Below, piece by piece: positions 26,410-34,917 of a DNA stretch of 64,000 nucleotides. Where the stretch lies: positions 372,001 through 436,000 of the forward strand of contig CCFG01000017.1 of assembly GCA_000752215.1 (NCBI GenBank), read 5' to 3'. The notes below the pieces were generated by a model, which searched no databases, had not been told where the DNA came from, and saw only the letters and a program-made list of their open reading frames with translations. The stretch comes from a bacterium MS4. GTDB taxonomy: Bacteria > Bacillota > Clostridia > Oscillospirales > Acutalibacteraceae. The position numbers were made by a program, and so were the translations under genes. Numbering within the stretch: the first letter of the stretch is position 1; the number at the start of each line of letters is the position of its first letter.

Positions 26410-26415
26410 TGTCAA
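26387..26415 (-). promoter_or_regulatory. Promoter of the radical SAM-TetR operon
   Basis: On the minus strand TTGACA (26410-26415), a 17-base spacer and TATACT (26387-26392). The spacer consists almost wholly of one operator palindrome. Confidence 0.9.
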
Positions 26416-26540
26416 GGCAAAAAACAAAGGTTAGCTTTTGTCTGACTTTTGGGGTCAACTCAAATGGGCAGCGGGGTTACTTTCATGCATGTTCGTACCT
26501 CCCGCAGGTTTTTCCGTAGCTTAAGCCGTGGTATCCTAGA

Positions 26541-26576
26541 AAAACACCTGAAATCTTTGGATTTCAGGTGTTTTTT
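26541..26576 (-). terminator. Bidirectional terminator
   Basis: CACCTGAAATC / GATTTCAGGTG stem with a four-base loop, A-run on one side and T-run on the other. It ends the sulfonate-type operon read leftward. Confidence 0.88.
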
Positions 26577-26579
26577 GAA

Positions 26580-26621
26580 GGCAGGATCCGAATCTACGAC
26601 CTTCGGGTTATGAGTTGTTCG
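26580..26621 (-). pseudogene. Remnant of the 3' part of a tRNA gene (CAT anticodon region)
   Basis: On the minus strand, CTCATAACCCGAAGGTCGT followed by a T-arm-like GTAGATTCGGATCC resembles the anticodon arm to T-arm of a Met/Ile-CAT tRNA. The T-stem has mismatches and neither the D-arm nor an intact acceptor stem is found. Probably a scar of past integration or rearrangement. Confidence 0.45.
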
Positions 26622-26695
26622 TAGGTTTTCAATTATTTCTGTCTGTGTTTCCTTTCCAGTGCCTACTGACCGCAGCAGCGGCACAGATGCCGCCC

Positions 26696-27511
26696 TCAGA
26701 TCGAATAGGTCCCGATCATCTCATGGAAAATGTTCACAACGTTCTTACGAAGCTCGACAAATTCCGGACTGCTGCGATCTCTGGTCCGCGGCAAACTCAC
26801 CGGAACGATCGTATCGATCTCCGCTGGCCTTGTGCTCATGACTACGACGCGGTCGCCGAGAAAGATTGCTTCCTCGATGTCGTGCGTCACCAGAATCATC
26901 GTCGTTTTTTCCGCCAGCCAGATTTTCTCAATCTCCTCTTGCATATGCACCCGCGTCAGAGCGTCCAACGCGCCGAACGGTTCGTCCAGCAGCATGACTT
27001 TGGGCTGGCAGATCAGTGCCCGGGCAATAGCTGCCCGCTGCGACATACCTCCGGAGAGCTGTGCGGGATAGGCGTCGATAAAGTCCGCCAGGCCCACCCT
27101 TTCCAGATAAAACTGCACGCGTTCTTTGTTGTGGGATTTCGATCCCGGCAGGCCCAACGCGACATTGGCACCCACTGTGAGCCAAGGAAGGAGCCGATGC
27201 TCCTGAAAAATCATCCCGCGGTCCAGACCGGGCTTTTCAATTCTGCGGCCTTCCAGCACTATTTCTCCTTCGTAGTCCTGTTCCAGACCGGAGATTAGAC
27301 GCAGCAGCGTCGTCTTTCCGCAGCCGCTTGGCCCGATCAGGGATACGAATTCCCCTTTGTAAATGTTCAGGGATACGTTATTGATTGCTTTTACATCGCC
27401 GGATTTGGAAGAAAAAGTTTTTGAGACCCTGCTGACCGTCAGCTCCGCAGAATTGTCGACCGTCATCGGTCGACGTGCTTTTCCCCCATCCGGACTCCTA
27501 TTATTTTTCAC
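26696..27511 (-). CDS. ABC transporter ATP-binding protein (SsuB/TauB type)
   Basis: A 271-residue ATPase that drives the adjoining permease. Walker A GPSGCGKTT, Q-loop FQEHRLLPW, signature LSGGMSQR, Walker B VMLLDEPFGALD and the switch VTHD are all intact. It belongs to the nitrate/sulfonate/taurine group. Its start overlaps the end of the permease gene by 11 bases. Last gene of a five-gene minus-strand operon. Confidence 0.93.
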   Translation of the reverse strand: MKNNRSPDGGKARRPMTVDNSAELTVSRVSKTFSSKSGDVKAINNVSLNIYKGEFVSLIGPSGCGKTTLLRLISGLEQDYEGEIVLEGRRIEKPGLDRGMIFQEHRLLPWLTVGANVALGLPGSKSHNKERVQFYLERVGLADFIDAYPAQLSGGMSQRAAIARALICQPKVMLLDEPFGALDALTRVHMQEEIEKIWLAEKTTMILVTHDIEEAIFLGDRVVVMSTRPAEIDTIVPVSLPRTRDRSSPEFVELRKNVVNIFHEMIGTYSI

Positions 27512-28358
27512 CGCTAAAACCCTTTCTCCAGTGCAGCACGGACGATTCAGCCAACTTCAGCACACGATCCACCAAAAAGCCGACCAGACCGATCACCAGC
27601 ATCAGCGCGATCAGCTTGTCGGACTGCAGGAAATCCTTCGCCTGCAACAGACCGTAGCCGATCCCCGTCAGCCCGCCCAACATTTCAGCTGCGACAACGG
27701 CCATCCACGCGAAGCCTGCTCCAAGGCGTAGCCCGGTAAAAATGGAAGGCAACGCGGACGGCATCACTACCTTTGAGAGAAGCTTGAAATAACGCAGTTC
27801 CAACACCTGAGATACTTCAATATAATCCTTTGAAACGCCTCGGATTCCCTGCAGTGTGTTGACAAAGACAGGGATGAAGACCGACTTGGCGATGATCACA
27901 TATTTGGACATTTCCCCGATACCGAACCACAGAATGATCAGCGGGATCCATGCGTAAAGCGGGATTTGCCGCAGTACATCCACTACGGGGCCGACCAGAC
28001 GCTCTACAAACTTGGATAATCCGCTGGCAAGTCCAAGCGACAGACCGATCAGCACTCCCCAGAAGTACCCCACCAGTACACGGATGCCGCTGTCGCGGAG
28101 ATCGATTCCAAGCGTCCCATCCAGAATAATGGTTCTCAGCCCCATCAGCACCTTCCATGGGGAAGGCAGGACTACTTCGAGCAGAAGGCCCGTACCGGAG
28201 AGAATCTGCCATACGGTCAGAAGCAGCAGCGGCACGATCATCAGATTTGCATAAATTTTTATACGGCTGATAAACGGAGAGACGACGGTTCCCCGTTTGT
28301 GTGGTTTATCTGCTGCCTGCCTGCTCAATCCGAAAATGGTTGAAATAATGTTCGTCAT
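27501..28358 (-). CDS. ABC transporter permease (SsuC/TauC type)
   Basis: A 285-residue membrane protein with about six segments and the permease loop near SALPSIFTGLRLG. ATG 28358 follows GAGGAAGGTGGG. An in-frame ATG at 28406 overlaps the preceding stop and could add 16 residues. It forms the channel of the sulfonate-type importer with the ATPase downstream. Confidence 0.9.
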   Translation of the reverse strand: MTNIISTIFGLSRQAADKPHKRGTVVSPFISRIKIYANLMIVPLLLLTVWQILSGTGLLLEVVLPSPWKVLMGLRTIILDGTLGIDLRDSGIRVLVGYFWGVLIGLSLGLASGLSKFVERLVGPVVDVLRQIPLYAWIPLIILWFGIGEMSKYVIIAKSVFIPVFVNTLQGIRGVSKDYIEVSQVLELRYFKLLSKVVMPSALPSIFTGLRLGAGFAWMAVVAAEMLGGLTGIGYGLLQAKDFLQSDKLIALMLVIGLVGFLVDRVLKLAESSVLHWRKGFSGEK

Positions 28359-28398
28359 AAGCGTCCCACCTTCCTCTTTTGCAGATACACTTTCGTCG

Positions 28399-29415
28399 TC
28401 AAGCATCCTGTTCTATTTCCGCAAGAGCAGCTTTCAGAAACCTGTCATCAGCCCATTTGGCAAGGTCGAAGTCCTTCGTCAGATACCCATGATCGTACAG
28501 GAACCGCTTCTGTCCTTCCAGAGCAAGAAGGGCCTGCTCGGACAGGTTCGGTGCAAGATCCTTATGGAAGTTGAAGGGCAGGGATGTCGTCACCTCGCCG
28601 GGGGTGCCGTGCAGCTGGCGGGTAAAGTGTTCCAGCACCCCCGGGTAGTTGCTCTGCGCCCATTTTGCCGCAAGCAGGACCTGCTTTACATACTCCACCA
28701 CAATTTCCGGCGCCTCTTCAGCCAACTGACGGCTGACCGTCAACGCATTCGGGTAAGAATTGTTGATTGGCAGTACCAGCGCCGGGTCTGCGCTAAGCTC
28801 ATAGACCGGCTTGAATTTTCCGGTTGCCAGCAACCGTTGAGCAAAGACACCGCCCGCGTAAATCGCGTCCACTGTACCGGCTTCCAGAGCGTCGGCCTCC
28901 ACCTGTCCCAGACTGTTCTTGTGGTCCGGCCTGCCGGAGGAAAAGGACACGTTGGCAGAGAGATGCACAAACTCCGCCTCCGCAACGGCGACCCCACGCG
29001 CCGAAAGAGCCGTTTCAAAGCCATGCTCTACGGTCGCCCGGTAAAAATCAATGATCGCATCCGCGTTCACCGGCACGCCGAGGCGCAGGCCACGGAGCTG
29101 CTCGACAAAATCCACCCCGGAATCGTTCCGAACCAGGATAAATTCACGGTGCGGTAAAAAGGCTAAGCCGATCAGAACAACATCCGCGTCGTTGGATTTG
29201 GCCCAGATGGGTGGAATATTTCCACCTTCCCGGAACAGGGCCGGGTCCTGATAATCGAAATGAACATGCCACTGGTCACGTGGCAGGCTTTGCAGCAGCG
29301 TAGGTTTTACGCCGCGTTTCTTAAAAGCCGTCTGCAAAAACTCTTCACGGTTGGCCGAAAGGAAACTGGCGTTTCCCACCGGGCAGATCGTATAACGAAA
29401 TTCCTGAATAGACAT
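28399..29415 (-). CDS. DszB-like putative desulfinase, copy 1
   Basis: A 338-residue protein of the periplasmic-binding-protein fold but without a signal peptide or lipobox, so it should be cytoplasmic. It resembles 2'-hydroxybiphenyl-2-sulfinate desulfinase (DszB): TICPVGNASFL, HFDYQDPALFREGGNIPP and DAIYAGG. The DszB catalytic triad appears conserved as Cys11, His52 and Arg62, with the His-Arg spacing of 10 as in DszB (60, 70). It is about 60% identical by eye to the gene behind it. It may release sulfite from an imported aromatic or aliphatic sulfinate; automated annotation would probably say substrate-binding protein. Confidence 0.75.
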   Translation of the reverse strand: MSIQEFRYTICPVGNASFLSANREEFLQTAFKKRGVKPTLLQSLPRDQWHVHFDYQDPALFREGGNIPPIWAKSNDADVVLIGLAFLPHREFILVRNDSGVDFVEQLRGLRLGVPVNADAIIDFYRATVEHGFETALSARGVAVAEAEFVHLSANVSFSSGRPDHKNSLGQVEADALEAGTVDAIYAGGVFAQRLLATGKFKPVYELSADPALVLPINNSYPNALTVSRQLAEEAPEIVVEYVKQVLLAAKWAQSNYPGVLEHFTRQLHGTPGEVTTSLPFNFHKDLAPNLSEQALLALEGQKRFLYDHGYLTKDFDLAKWADDRFLKAALAEIEQDA

Positions 29416-29419
29416 GGCG

Positions 29420-30454
29420 TTAAGCCTCCTTCTTTTGTTCGGAATGAATTTCAGCCAACGCCGCTTTCAGAAAGCGATCGTCTGCCCATTTGGCAAGGTC
29501 GAAATCCTTCTTCAGATACCCGTGGTCGTACAGGAATCGTTTCTGCCCCTCGAGCGCCTGCAGGTTTTCCTGCGAAAGGTTGGGTGCGAGCTCCCGGTAA
29601 AAGCCGTAGGAGTGGGAGGAAACGGTCTGACCGACCGTGCCGAACGTCTGCTTTGCAAGCAGTGCCAGCGCCTCTTCTCGGTTCGTTTTTGCCCACTCCG
29701 CCGCGAGGAGCAGCTCCTTGACGTAAGCGGTCACCACCTCCGGAAATTCCTCCGCCAAATAGCGGCTTACGGTCAGCGCGTTGGGGTATTCGTTGTTGAT
29801 CGGGGAAAGCTGCGACGGATTCGCGGCGATGTCGAAAATCACCCTGTATTTTCCGGTGTCGAGCAGCTTCTGCGCCCGCGAGCTCTTGACGTAGATAGCG
29901 TCCACCTCGCCGCAGTCGAGCGCCGCTTCCTCCTCAGACACGGAGCGGTCCCTCGCCCAAGGGGGAACGGACACGAAGTCCCCCTCCGCATGCACCGCGA
30001 CGAAGTTCGCTTCCTTGAGTGAAACGCCGCGTGCGGCCAGCGCAAGGGCAAAACCATGTTCCGCCGACGCCCTGTGAAAATCGATCAGAGCCGCAGGATG
30101 GACTGGAATCCCGATCTTGAAATCGCGGAGTTGTTCCACAGAATCGATCGGGGAATCCGCCCGCACAAGGATGTACTGCTTCTGCCGCAACAACACAAGG
30201 CCGATCAGCACGACATCCGCATCGTTGGATTTTGCCCAGATGGGCGGAATATTCCCTCCCTCCCGGAACAGAACGGGGTCCTGATAATCAAAATGCGCCT
30301 TCCAGAATGGCTGGGGCAGGCTTTGCAGCAGCACCGGCGTCACATCCAGCTTTTTCAGCCCTTCCACCAGTTTGTTGCGGTTGGCCGCAAGGTAGCTGGA
30401 ATTCCCCACGGGGCAAATCGTATAATGAATTTCTTTAATTGCAGCGTGTGCCAT
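29420..30454 (-). CDS. DszB-like putative desulfinase, copy 2
   Basis: A 344-residue paralogue of the next gene, with the same lack of export signal. Triad: Cys14 (TICPVGNSSYL), His54 and Arg64 (HFDYQDPVLFREGGNIPP). The C-termini of both copies are nearly identical (LEGQKRFLYDHGYL.KDFDLAKWADDRFLKAALAEI), which points to a fairly recent duplication followed by divergence in the substrate part. It lies four bases upstream of copy 1 and 14 bases downstream of the lipoprotein gene. Confidence 0.75.
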   Translation of the reverse strand: MAHAAIKEIHYTICPVGNSSYLAANRNKLVEGLKKLDVTPVLLQSLPQPFWKAHFDYQDPVLFREGGNIPPIWAKSNDADVVLIGLVLLRQKQYILVRADSPIDSVEQLRDFKIGIPVHPAALIDFHRASAEHGFALALAARGVSLKEANFVAVHAEGDFVSVPPWARDRSVSEEEAALDCGEVDAIYVKSSRAQKLLDTGKYRVIFDIAANPSQLSPINNEYPNALTVSRYLAEEFPEVVTAYVKELLLAAEWAKTNREEALALLAKQTFGTVGQTVSSHSYGFYRELAPNLSQENLQALEGQKRFLYDHGYLKKDFDLAKWADDRFLKAALAEIHSEQKKEA

Positions 30455-30468
30455 AAATCATTTCTCCT

Positions 30469-31533
30469 TTACTGGTCGAAATATTGGGAGGCAAACAGCT
30501 TTGTTACTTCAACCTGTTTGCCGGCCTCGATGTCTTTATGTTCTACGAGCCAGTCCTGCATGGTCTTTGTTTCCGCTTCGATCTCTTTCAGATTCCTGTT
30601 GGAGTTCCATGCGGTGCCCATGCGGTCCCATGTGAATTTGGAAATGTTTGCGGGCACACGGCTGACACCCTGTACAATGGACGAAGCATCATCCGCGTTT
30701 TGAAGCATCCACTGTTCTGTACTATCCTGTAAGGCAATGTACGCCTTCGTGATATTTGGATATTTTTCTGCAAACTCAGAAGATGTGAAGGTCACTGTCA
30801 CGCCGCCGCCATTGATATACACGGACTGCTGTGAGGGATTGGCGATTTCACGTGCGGAGCCGTCGATCAGCATTGCAGCAATGTCGGTGAGCGGATGAGC
30901 AGAGATTGCGTCCACCTGCTTGGACAGCAGGGCCGTTTTACTTTCGCTGGAGGGAATATTGACATAGGTCCAGTCCTTCCCCTCTTCCCAGCCCTTGTTT
31001 TCTGCCAGCTCATACAGCACCATGTACGGGCAGCCGGCGCGCCAGCTGGCAATTTTCTTTCCCTTTAAATCGTCAAAGGTTTTGATCGGGGAATCCTTTG
31101 GGACAATGATGCTGGCAATTTTCGGCTCCGGATGTTGGGAGACCTGAACCGCCGTCAGGTCCGCACCTTGCGACCGGTAAAGCAGGTAGGGGTACAGCAT
31201 CCGGTTCGCAAAGTGCAGATCATCGCGGGCGATCAGCTGCGCTTCATTTCCCAGCGTGCCCTGTACAATTTCCACCTTGACACCATTGTTTTCAAAAGTT
31301 TCTTTAAACCAGCCCTTTTTGTCAGCCACATACGCCCAATCGCTGGCAGCTATTTTTAGGATCGGAAGTTTTTCGAGCGCGCCGGCCGCGGTTTTATCGG
31401 AGGAGGCCGGAACCGTCGAGGAGGCTTCCGAAATTGCCGTGCTGGAGACAGCAGGCGGCTGGCCCGCGGCACAGCCGAAAAGTGCTGTAACCAAAGCGAC
31501 AGCAACCGCAGCCGCAGGGATTCTTTTTTTCAT
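30469..31533 (-). CDS. Sulfonate/nitrate-type ABC substrate-binding lipoprotein
   Basis: A 354-residue SsuA/TauA-like binding protein. The signal peptide ends in ALFGC, a good lipobox, then a Ser/Ala-rich linker. LKIAASDWAYVADKKGWF and DDLKGKKIASWRAGCPY are typical. ATG 31533 is preceded by AAGGAG. A second ATG 34 codons upstream (31635), in the same frame and behind AGGAGG, would add a basic segment that makes no sense as a signal peptide. It is the first gene of the operon and gives the importer its specificity. Confidence 0.9.
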   Translation of the reverse strand: MKKRIPAAAVAVALVTALFGCAAGQPPAVSSTAISEASSTVPASSDKTAAGALEKLPILKIAASDWAYVADKKGWFKETFENNGVKVEIVQGTLGNEAQLIARDDLHFANRMLYPYLLYRSQGADLTAVQVSQHPEPKIASIIVPKDSPIKTFDDLKGKKIASWRAGCPYMVLYELAENKGWEEGKDWTYVNIPSSESKTALLSKQVDAISAHPLTDIAAMLIDGSAREIANPSQQSVYINGGGVTVTFTSSEFAEKYPNITKAYIALQDSTEQWMLQNADDASSIVQGVSRVPANISKFTWDRMGTAWNSNRNLKEIEAETKTMQDWLVEHKDIEAGKQVEVTKLFASQYFDQ

Positions 31534-31660
31534 GTTATGACTCTCCTTTATTCTCGTGGTTGATTGAGAAACGACATTTTTTCTGCGACAGCTCCGCTGC
31601 CACATCCACAAAATTCGAATTTGCTCCAGCTTCATAGGAAAACCACACCTCCTGTGCTGT
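31534..31660 (-). promoter_or_regulatory. Leader with a second strong start in frame
   Basis: ACAGGAGGTG followed by ATG at 31635 opens a 34-codon reading (with RILWMWQRSCRRKN) that runs in frame into the lipoprotein gene, which has its own ribosome binding site at about 31545. It may encode a leader peptide region or an alternative N-terminus. Confidence 0.45.
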
Positions 31661-31718
31661 TTGTTCAATACTCAAGGCTTCCGGTTTTTAAGTTACATAC
31701 TAAATATATATGTTTATT

Positions 31719-31747
31719 ATAATATGCTTGATTTCCCGTTTTAACAA
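31719..31747 (-). promoter_or_regulatory. Promoter of the sulfonate-type operon
   Basis: On the minus strand TTGTTA (31742-31747), 17-base spacer, TATTAT (31719-31724). Position fits a transcript with a leader of about 180 bases. Confidence 0.65.
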
Positions 31748-31893
31748 TAGAATTAATTTTGATCTACCATAGACAATATTTACCCATTTGCCCCACATCT
31801 GCCGGTTCCGATTTCCATTCTCGGCTTCCGAAGTCTAAAAAGGCAATGGCCGCCAATAAAAGATAATTGCGATTGTATTGATATGTTTTTTTG

Positions 31894-31923
31894 CAAAAAG
31901 AAAAGCACCTCTGAAGAGGTGCT
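31894..31923 (-). terminator. Terminator after the zinc-ribbon membrane protein operon
   Basis: Perfect stem AGCACCTC / GAGGTGCT with a four-base loop; on the minus strand it is followed by TTTTCTTTTT. Confidence 0.9.
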
Positions 31924-32047
31924 GGACAGACGAATTTATTTGGTTATAACCAGGTTAAATAAGTGTCGGAACTGCAGTGGATTCTGTTTTACTGATTGTA
32001 AGCATAATTTTCTTTTCGGTTTTCGATACTCTCTTATCCCTAGCGGT

Positions 32048-32713
32048 TTATAAGTGAAATCTGCGCTGAATTTCAGCAAAAAGCGCTTTTCCCTCAAAAA
32101 ACAATAAAGCGGCAAGAAAAATAATAGTGGAAACAAAACAGACAAGCGTTGGAATGATAATATGAATTTTGCCCATTACCAGCAAAGTAAAAGACAAAAG
32201 CCCAAACACACAATCGATGATTAAATACAGAATGTAATTCTGTATGTTGAGCTTCCTGACTTTTGCAATCACAGCCATCGCGTTCATGGCCCCGGTGCAA
32301 AGGATGGGAAGCACATAGTCCAACGACCAACCGTGAAATCCTGTGAACCGGTCCCAGACAAAGGCCAGAACGGATAGAAGACCTACCTGCCATAAAATGG
32401 TTTTGGGGATATTCTTTCTCTTTTTCAGAACCAGTGCAAGGGAAATCCAGATGCTTCCAATTCCCCCTAGGACAAACAGAAACCACCAGCCCCCGGACGG
32501 CAGAATCAGATTGATCGCAGTGCTGATTGCCGACGCGGCGACTGAACCGAATGCAAGCCATACCAGCAGAATCTGTTCTGTTTCTCTACGCGGTGGAATC
32601 ATAGGGAACACATTCCCGGTTTCTTCCGGAGTTCCGGTCAGCTTGCCCTTGCACAGGGGGCAGCAACCATATTTCCCCGGCAAATGGATTCCGCAGTTTT
32701 TACAATACATCAT
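32048..32713 (-). CDS. Zinc-ribbon membrane protein (DUF6320-like)
   Basis: A 221-residue protein: an N-terminal zinc ribbon (CKNCG...CPLCKGKL, residues 4-26) followed by six predicted membrane helices. The arrangement matches DUF6320, found in Clostridia beside acyltransferase-like genes. Its start overlaps the end of the acyltransferase gene by 14 bases. Function unknown; perhaps a membrane partner of the two enzymes upstream in the operon. Confidence 0.8.
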   Translation of the reverse strand: MMYCKNCGIHLPGKYGCCPLCKGKLTGTPEETGNVFPMIPPRRETEQILLVWLAFGSVAASAISTAINLILPSGGWWFLFVLGGIGSIWISLALVLKKRKNIPKTILWQVGLLSVLAFVWDRFTGFHGWSLDYVLPILCTGAMNAMAVIAKVRKLNIQNYILYLIIDCVFGLLSFTLLVMGKIHIIIPTLVCFVSTIIFLAALLFFEGKALFAEIQRRFHL

Positions 32714-33986
32714 CGCTTTCTTCCCTCAATTGCTCTAAATTGGAGTTGATTTCAATCCCGATCCCAAAATCCGCCAGTCTCCGGAAAAAACACCGAGGGA
32801 TGCCGGTGCTTTCCAGCCGCGCGGAATAGCTGACGGTCAGCGTGTCCCCAAATGAACAAAGGCAGATCTGCGGACGCCGGGTGCTGACCATAACACTGAA
32901 AAGCCGTATATGGGCATCCATCCCCGGAGGCATTGCGATTTTTCCGAGATTGGAAATTGCGGCCGTGTCCTCCCCCTCCGCCTGCTGTCCCGCCAGCTTC
33001 AGGCAAGGAATTTTTATTTCCAAAGGAATTGCCTTGATCAGAACATTATTCTCAAGAGCGCAATAGTGGTTTATGATCCCCCTCATGGTTTCGGAGCTCA
33101 GCTGTTCTTTGAAAGCGCGTTTGACATTTTCCAGCACCTCAAGAAAAGAATCCCCGTCCTTCTTAAAATGATGGGCAACATGGATGATCCCGAAAAAATT
33201 GCGCGCCGTCTGCGTTTTGAAATAGTTTCTAAGATCGACCGGAACCGTGATTACCACAGGGCGCACACAATCTCTGACAGTCATTCCGTCGTGAACGGAA
33301 CAAATCAGCTGCGCCGTCAGGAACTCTGTCAAAGAAGCACGGTATTCATGGGCAATCGCCAATACGGATTTCACCGACAAAACGCCTTCCATGATCCCGA
33401 GGCGGTTTCCCGGCAGTTGGGGGCCTCCAATGCGGTAAGCCCGTTCCGCCTTCCGACTCCGGATATTTTGATCCTTATCGTAATACTTTTCGAATGCGTC
33501 CTGCCGAATCTGTTCCTGGGAAGAAGCATCGTCGTCGAGAGAAACGCCTTCCCCCGCCGAACCCGGATGCTTTTCGGCCAGATAAAATGAAACCAGGGTT
33601 CGCAGAAAAAGCAAGGCCCCCATGCCGTCTGCCAATGCGTGAAAAACCTCCAGATTGATCCGCTTTTTATAATAACACACCCGGAACAGCAGGTCCGGCC
33701 GGTCCGCGCTGTAGATCGGAGCGCAGGGATGCTGATCTTCCTCTTTTACGGCCGGATGCAGAGTGCTTTCCTCAAAATAATACCAGAACAGGCCTTTTTT
33801 CAGGATGGATCGATAGAACGGAAACTGCGCCGTCGTCTGGTCAAGAGCACGTTGGAGAATTTTTGCGTCCAACGTTTCATATAGCTCACAGGCAAAACGG
33901 AAGACTTTAGGATCCCGGCTTGAGCTGGTCGGCGGGAAAATCTTAGCGGCATTGTCCAGTCTGGTCCATTTTCTGATCACTCTCAT
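32700..33986 (-). CDS. Condensation/alcohol acetyltransferase-like protein
   Basis: A 428-residue member of the CoA-dependent acyltransferase/condensation superfamily. The active-site motif HxxxDG is seen as HALADG (about residue 115). Sequence style is like alcohol O-acetyltransferases and unplaced condensation domains of Clostridia. It overlaps the hydrolase gene by 44 bases and the zinc-ribbon gene by 14, so the three are tightly coupled. Together they may make or break esters or lipids; the substrate is unknown. Confidence 0.8.
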   Translation of the reverse strand: MRVIRKWTRLDNAAKIFPPTSSSRDPKVFRFACELYETLDAKILQRALDQTTAQFPFYRSILKKGLFWYYFEESTLHPAVKEEDQHPCAPIYSADRPDLLFRVCYYKKRINLEVFHALADGMGALLFLRTLVSFYLAEKHPGSAGEGVSLDDDASSQEQIRQDAFEKYYDKDQNIRSRKAERAYRIGGPQLPGNRLGIMEGVLSVKSVLAIAHEYRASLTEFLTAQLICSVHDGMTVRDCVRPVVITVPVDLRNYFKTQTARNFFGIIHVAHHFKKDGDSFLEVLENVKRAFKEQLSSETMRGIINHYCALENNVLIKAIPLEIKIPCLKLAGQQAEGEDTAAISNLGKIAMPPGMDAHIRLFSVMVSTRRPQICLCSFGDTLTVSYSARLESTGIPRCFFRRLADFGIGIEINSNLEQLREESDDVL

Positions 33987-34917
33987 GGCAAGACGTCCCT
34001 CCAGACAAAAATCGATTGATTACTTGATACGCCCGCTTCACATGAATAAAACGGGGAGGCAACATCAGAAATGCGTGCAGCGCGTCTTTCATCCGATAGA
34101 TTTCGACGTCATTGCCGGCATCCCGAAGTTTTTTTCCGTAGAATTCCCCCTCGTCCCGCAACGGGCAGAATTCAGCCGTGATAATCAGCGTACGGGGTTG
34201 ATTTGACAGATCATTTGCCAGGAGAGGGGCAAAATACGGATTGCTGAAATCCTTTTTCGAACTGCTGTACAGCTTCATAAAGCTCTGGATGCGTTTGGAG
34301 GTCAGCAGATATTCCGTTCCGTTTTCCCTGACCGAAGGAAACGGGGAACCGTCGCCGTGATCGTTGAAGACGGCGGGATACAGCAAAATCTGACGCCGGG
34401 GCAGGAATTCCCCTCTGTCGCGCGCCATCAGGGAAACGACGGCGGCAAGATTCCCTCCGGCACTGTCGCCGATCAGCGTAATCTTCTCCGGATCGACAGG
34501 AAGAATGTGCCCCGCAAAAAATTCTTTCGCGGCAGCATAGCAATCTTCCGGAGCGGAGGGAAAACGGAATTCCGGCGCCAGCCGGTAATCCACGGAGGCC
34601 ACCACATGCCCCGTCACTTTTGCAAGATCGGCGCAGACGCCGGTGTAGTTTTCGATTCCGCCGGTCACCCATCCGCCTCCATGGAAAAACAAAAGCAAAG
34701 GGAACGGCCCGACGCCGCGGGGCTGAAAGATACGTACGGGGACATGATGATTCCCACATGTGATTTTCCGGTCCCACATCTCGTAATCTGTGGGCATTCC
34801 CCGCAGCCTTGCCATGAGAAGCTCGACCCGACGTTCGGCCTTATAGCTTTTTTCCACATCAGGATTTAAAGCGGTCATTGCTTTCAAAGCCGCGCGCATT
34901 GCCCTGTTGATTGCCAA
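33943..34917 (-). CDS. Alpha/beta hydrolase, hormone-sensitive lipase family
   Basis: A 324-residue esterase. HGGG forms the oxyanion hole, GDSAGG holds the nucleophile serine, Asp (CPLRDEG) and His (DALHAF) complete the triad. The start is TTG 34917 behind AGGGGGTG. First of a three-gene operon with an acyltransferase-like protein and a DUF6320 membrane protein. Confidence 0.92.
   Translation of the reverse strand: MAINRAMRAALKAMTALNPDVEKSYKAERRVELLMARLRGMPTDYEMWDRKITCGNHHVPVRIFQPRGVGPFPLLLFFHGGGWVTGGIENYTGVCADLAKVTGHVVASVDYRLAPEFRFPSAPEDCYAAAKEFFAGHILPVDPEKITLIGDSAGGNLAAVVSLMARDRGEFLPRRQILLYPAVFNDHGDGSPFPSVRENGTEYLLTSKRIQSFMKLYSSSKKDFSNPYFAPLLANDLSNQPRTLIITAEFCPLRDEGEFYGKKLRDAGNDVEIYRMKDALHAFLMLPPRFIHVKRAYQVINRFLSGGTSCHESDQKMDQTGQCR

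Noticed and set aside
26460..26684. Small minus-strand gene of 74 codons
   Set aside because: It reads through the terminator and the tRNA remnant, so it is not likely to be coding.
29440..30060. Long antisense readings over the desulfinase, V-ATPase and ribokinase genes
   Set aside because: They arise from the high GC of the third codon position of the real genes and lack ribosome binding sites and recognisable domains.
28399..30454. Ordinary periplasmic substrate-binding proteins
   Set aside because: Both lack a signal peptide and lipobox and keep the DszB-type Cys-His-Arg set, while a true lipoprotein binder is encoded in the same operon. The possibility is not fully excluded.
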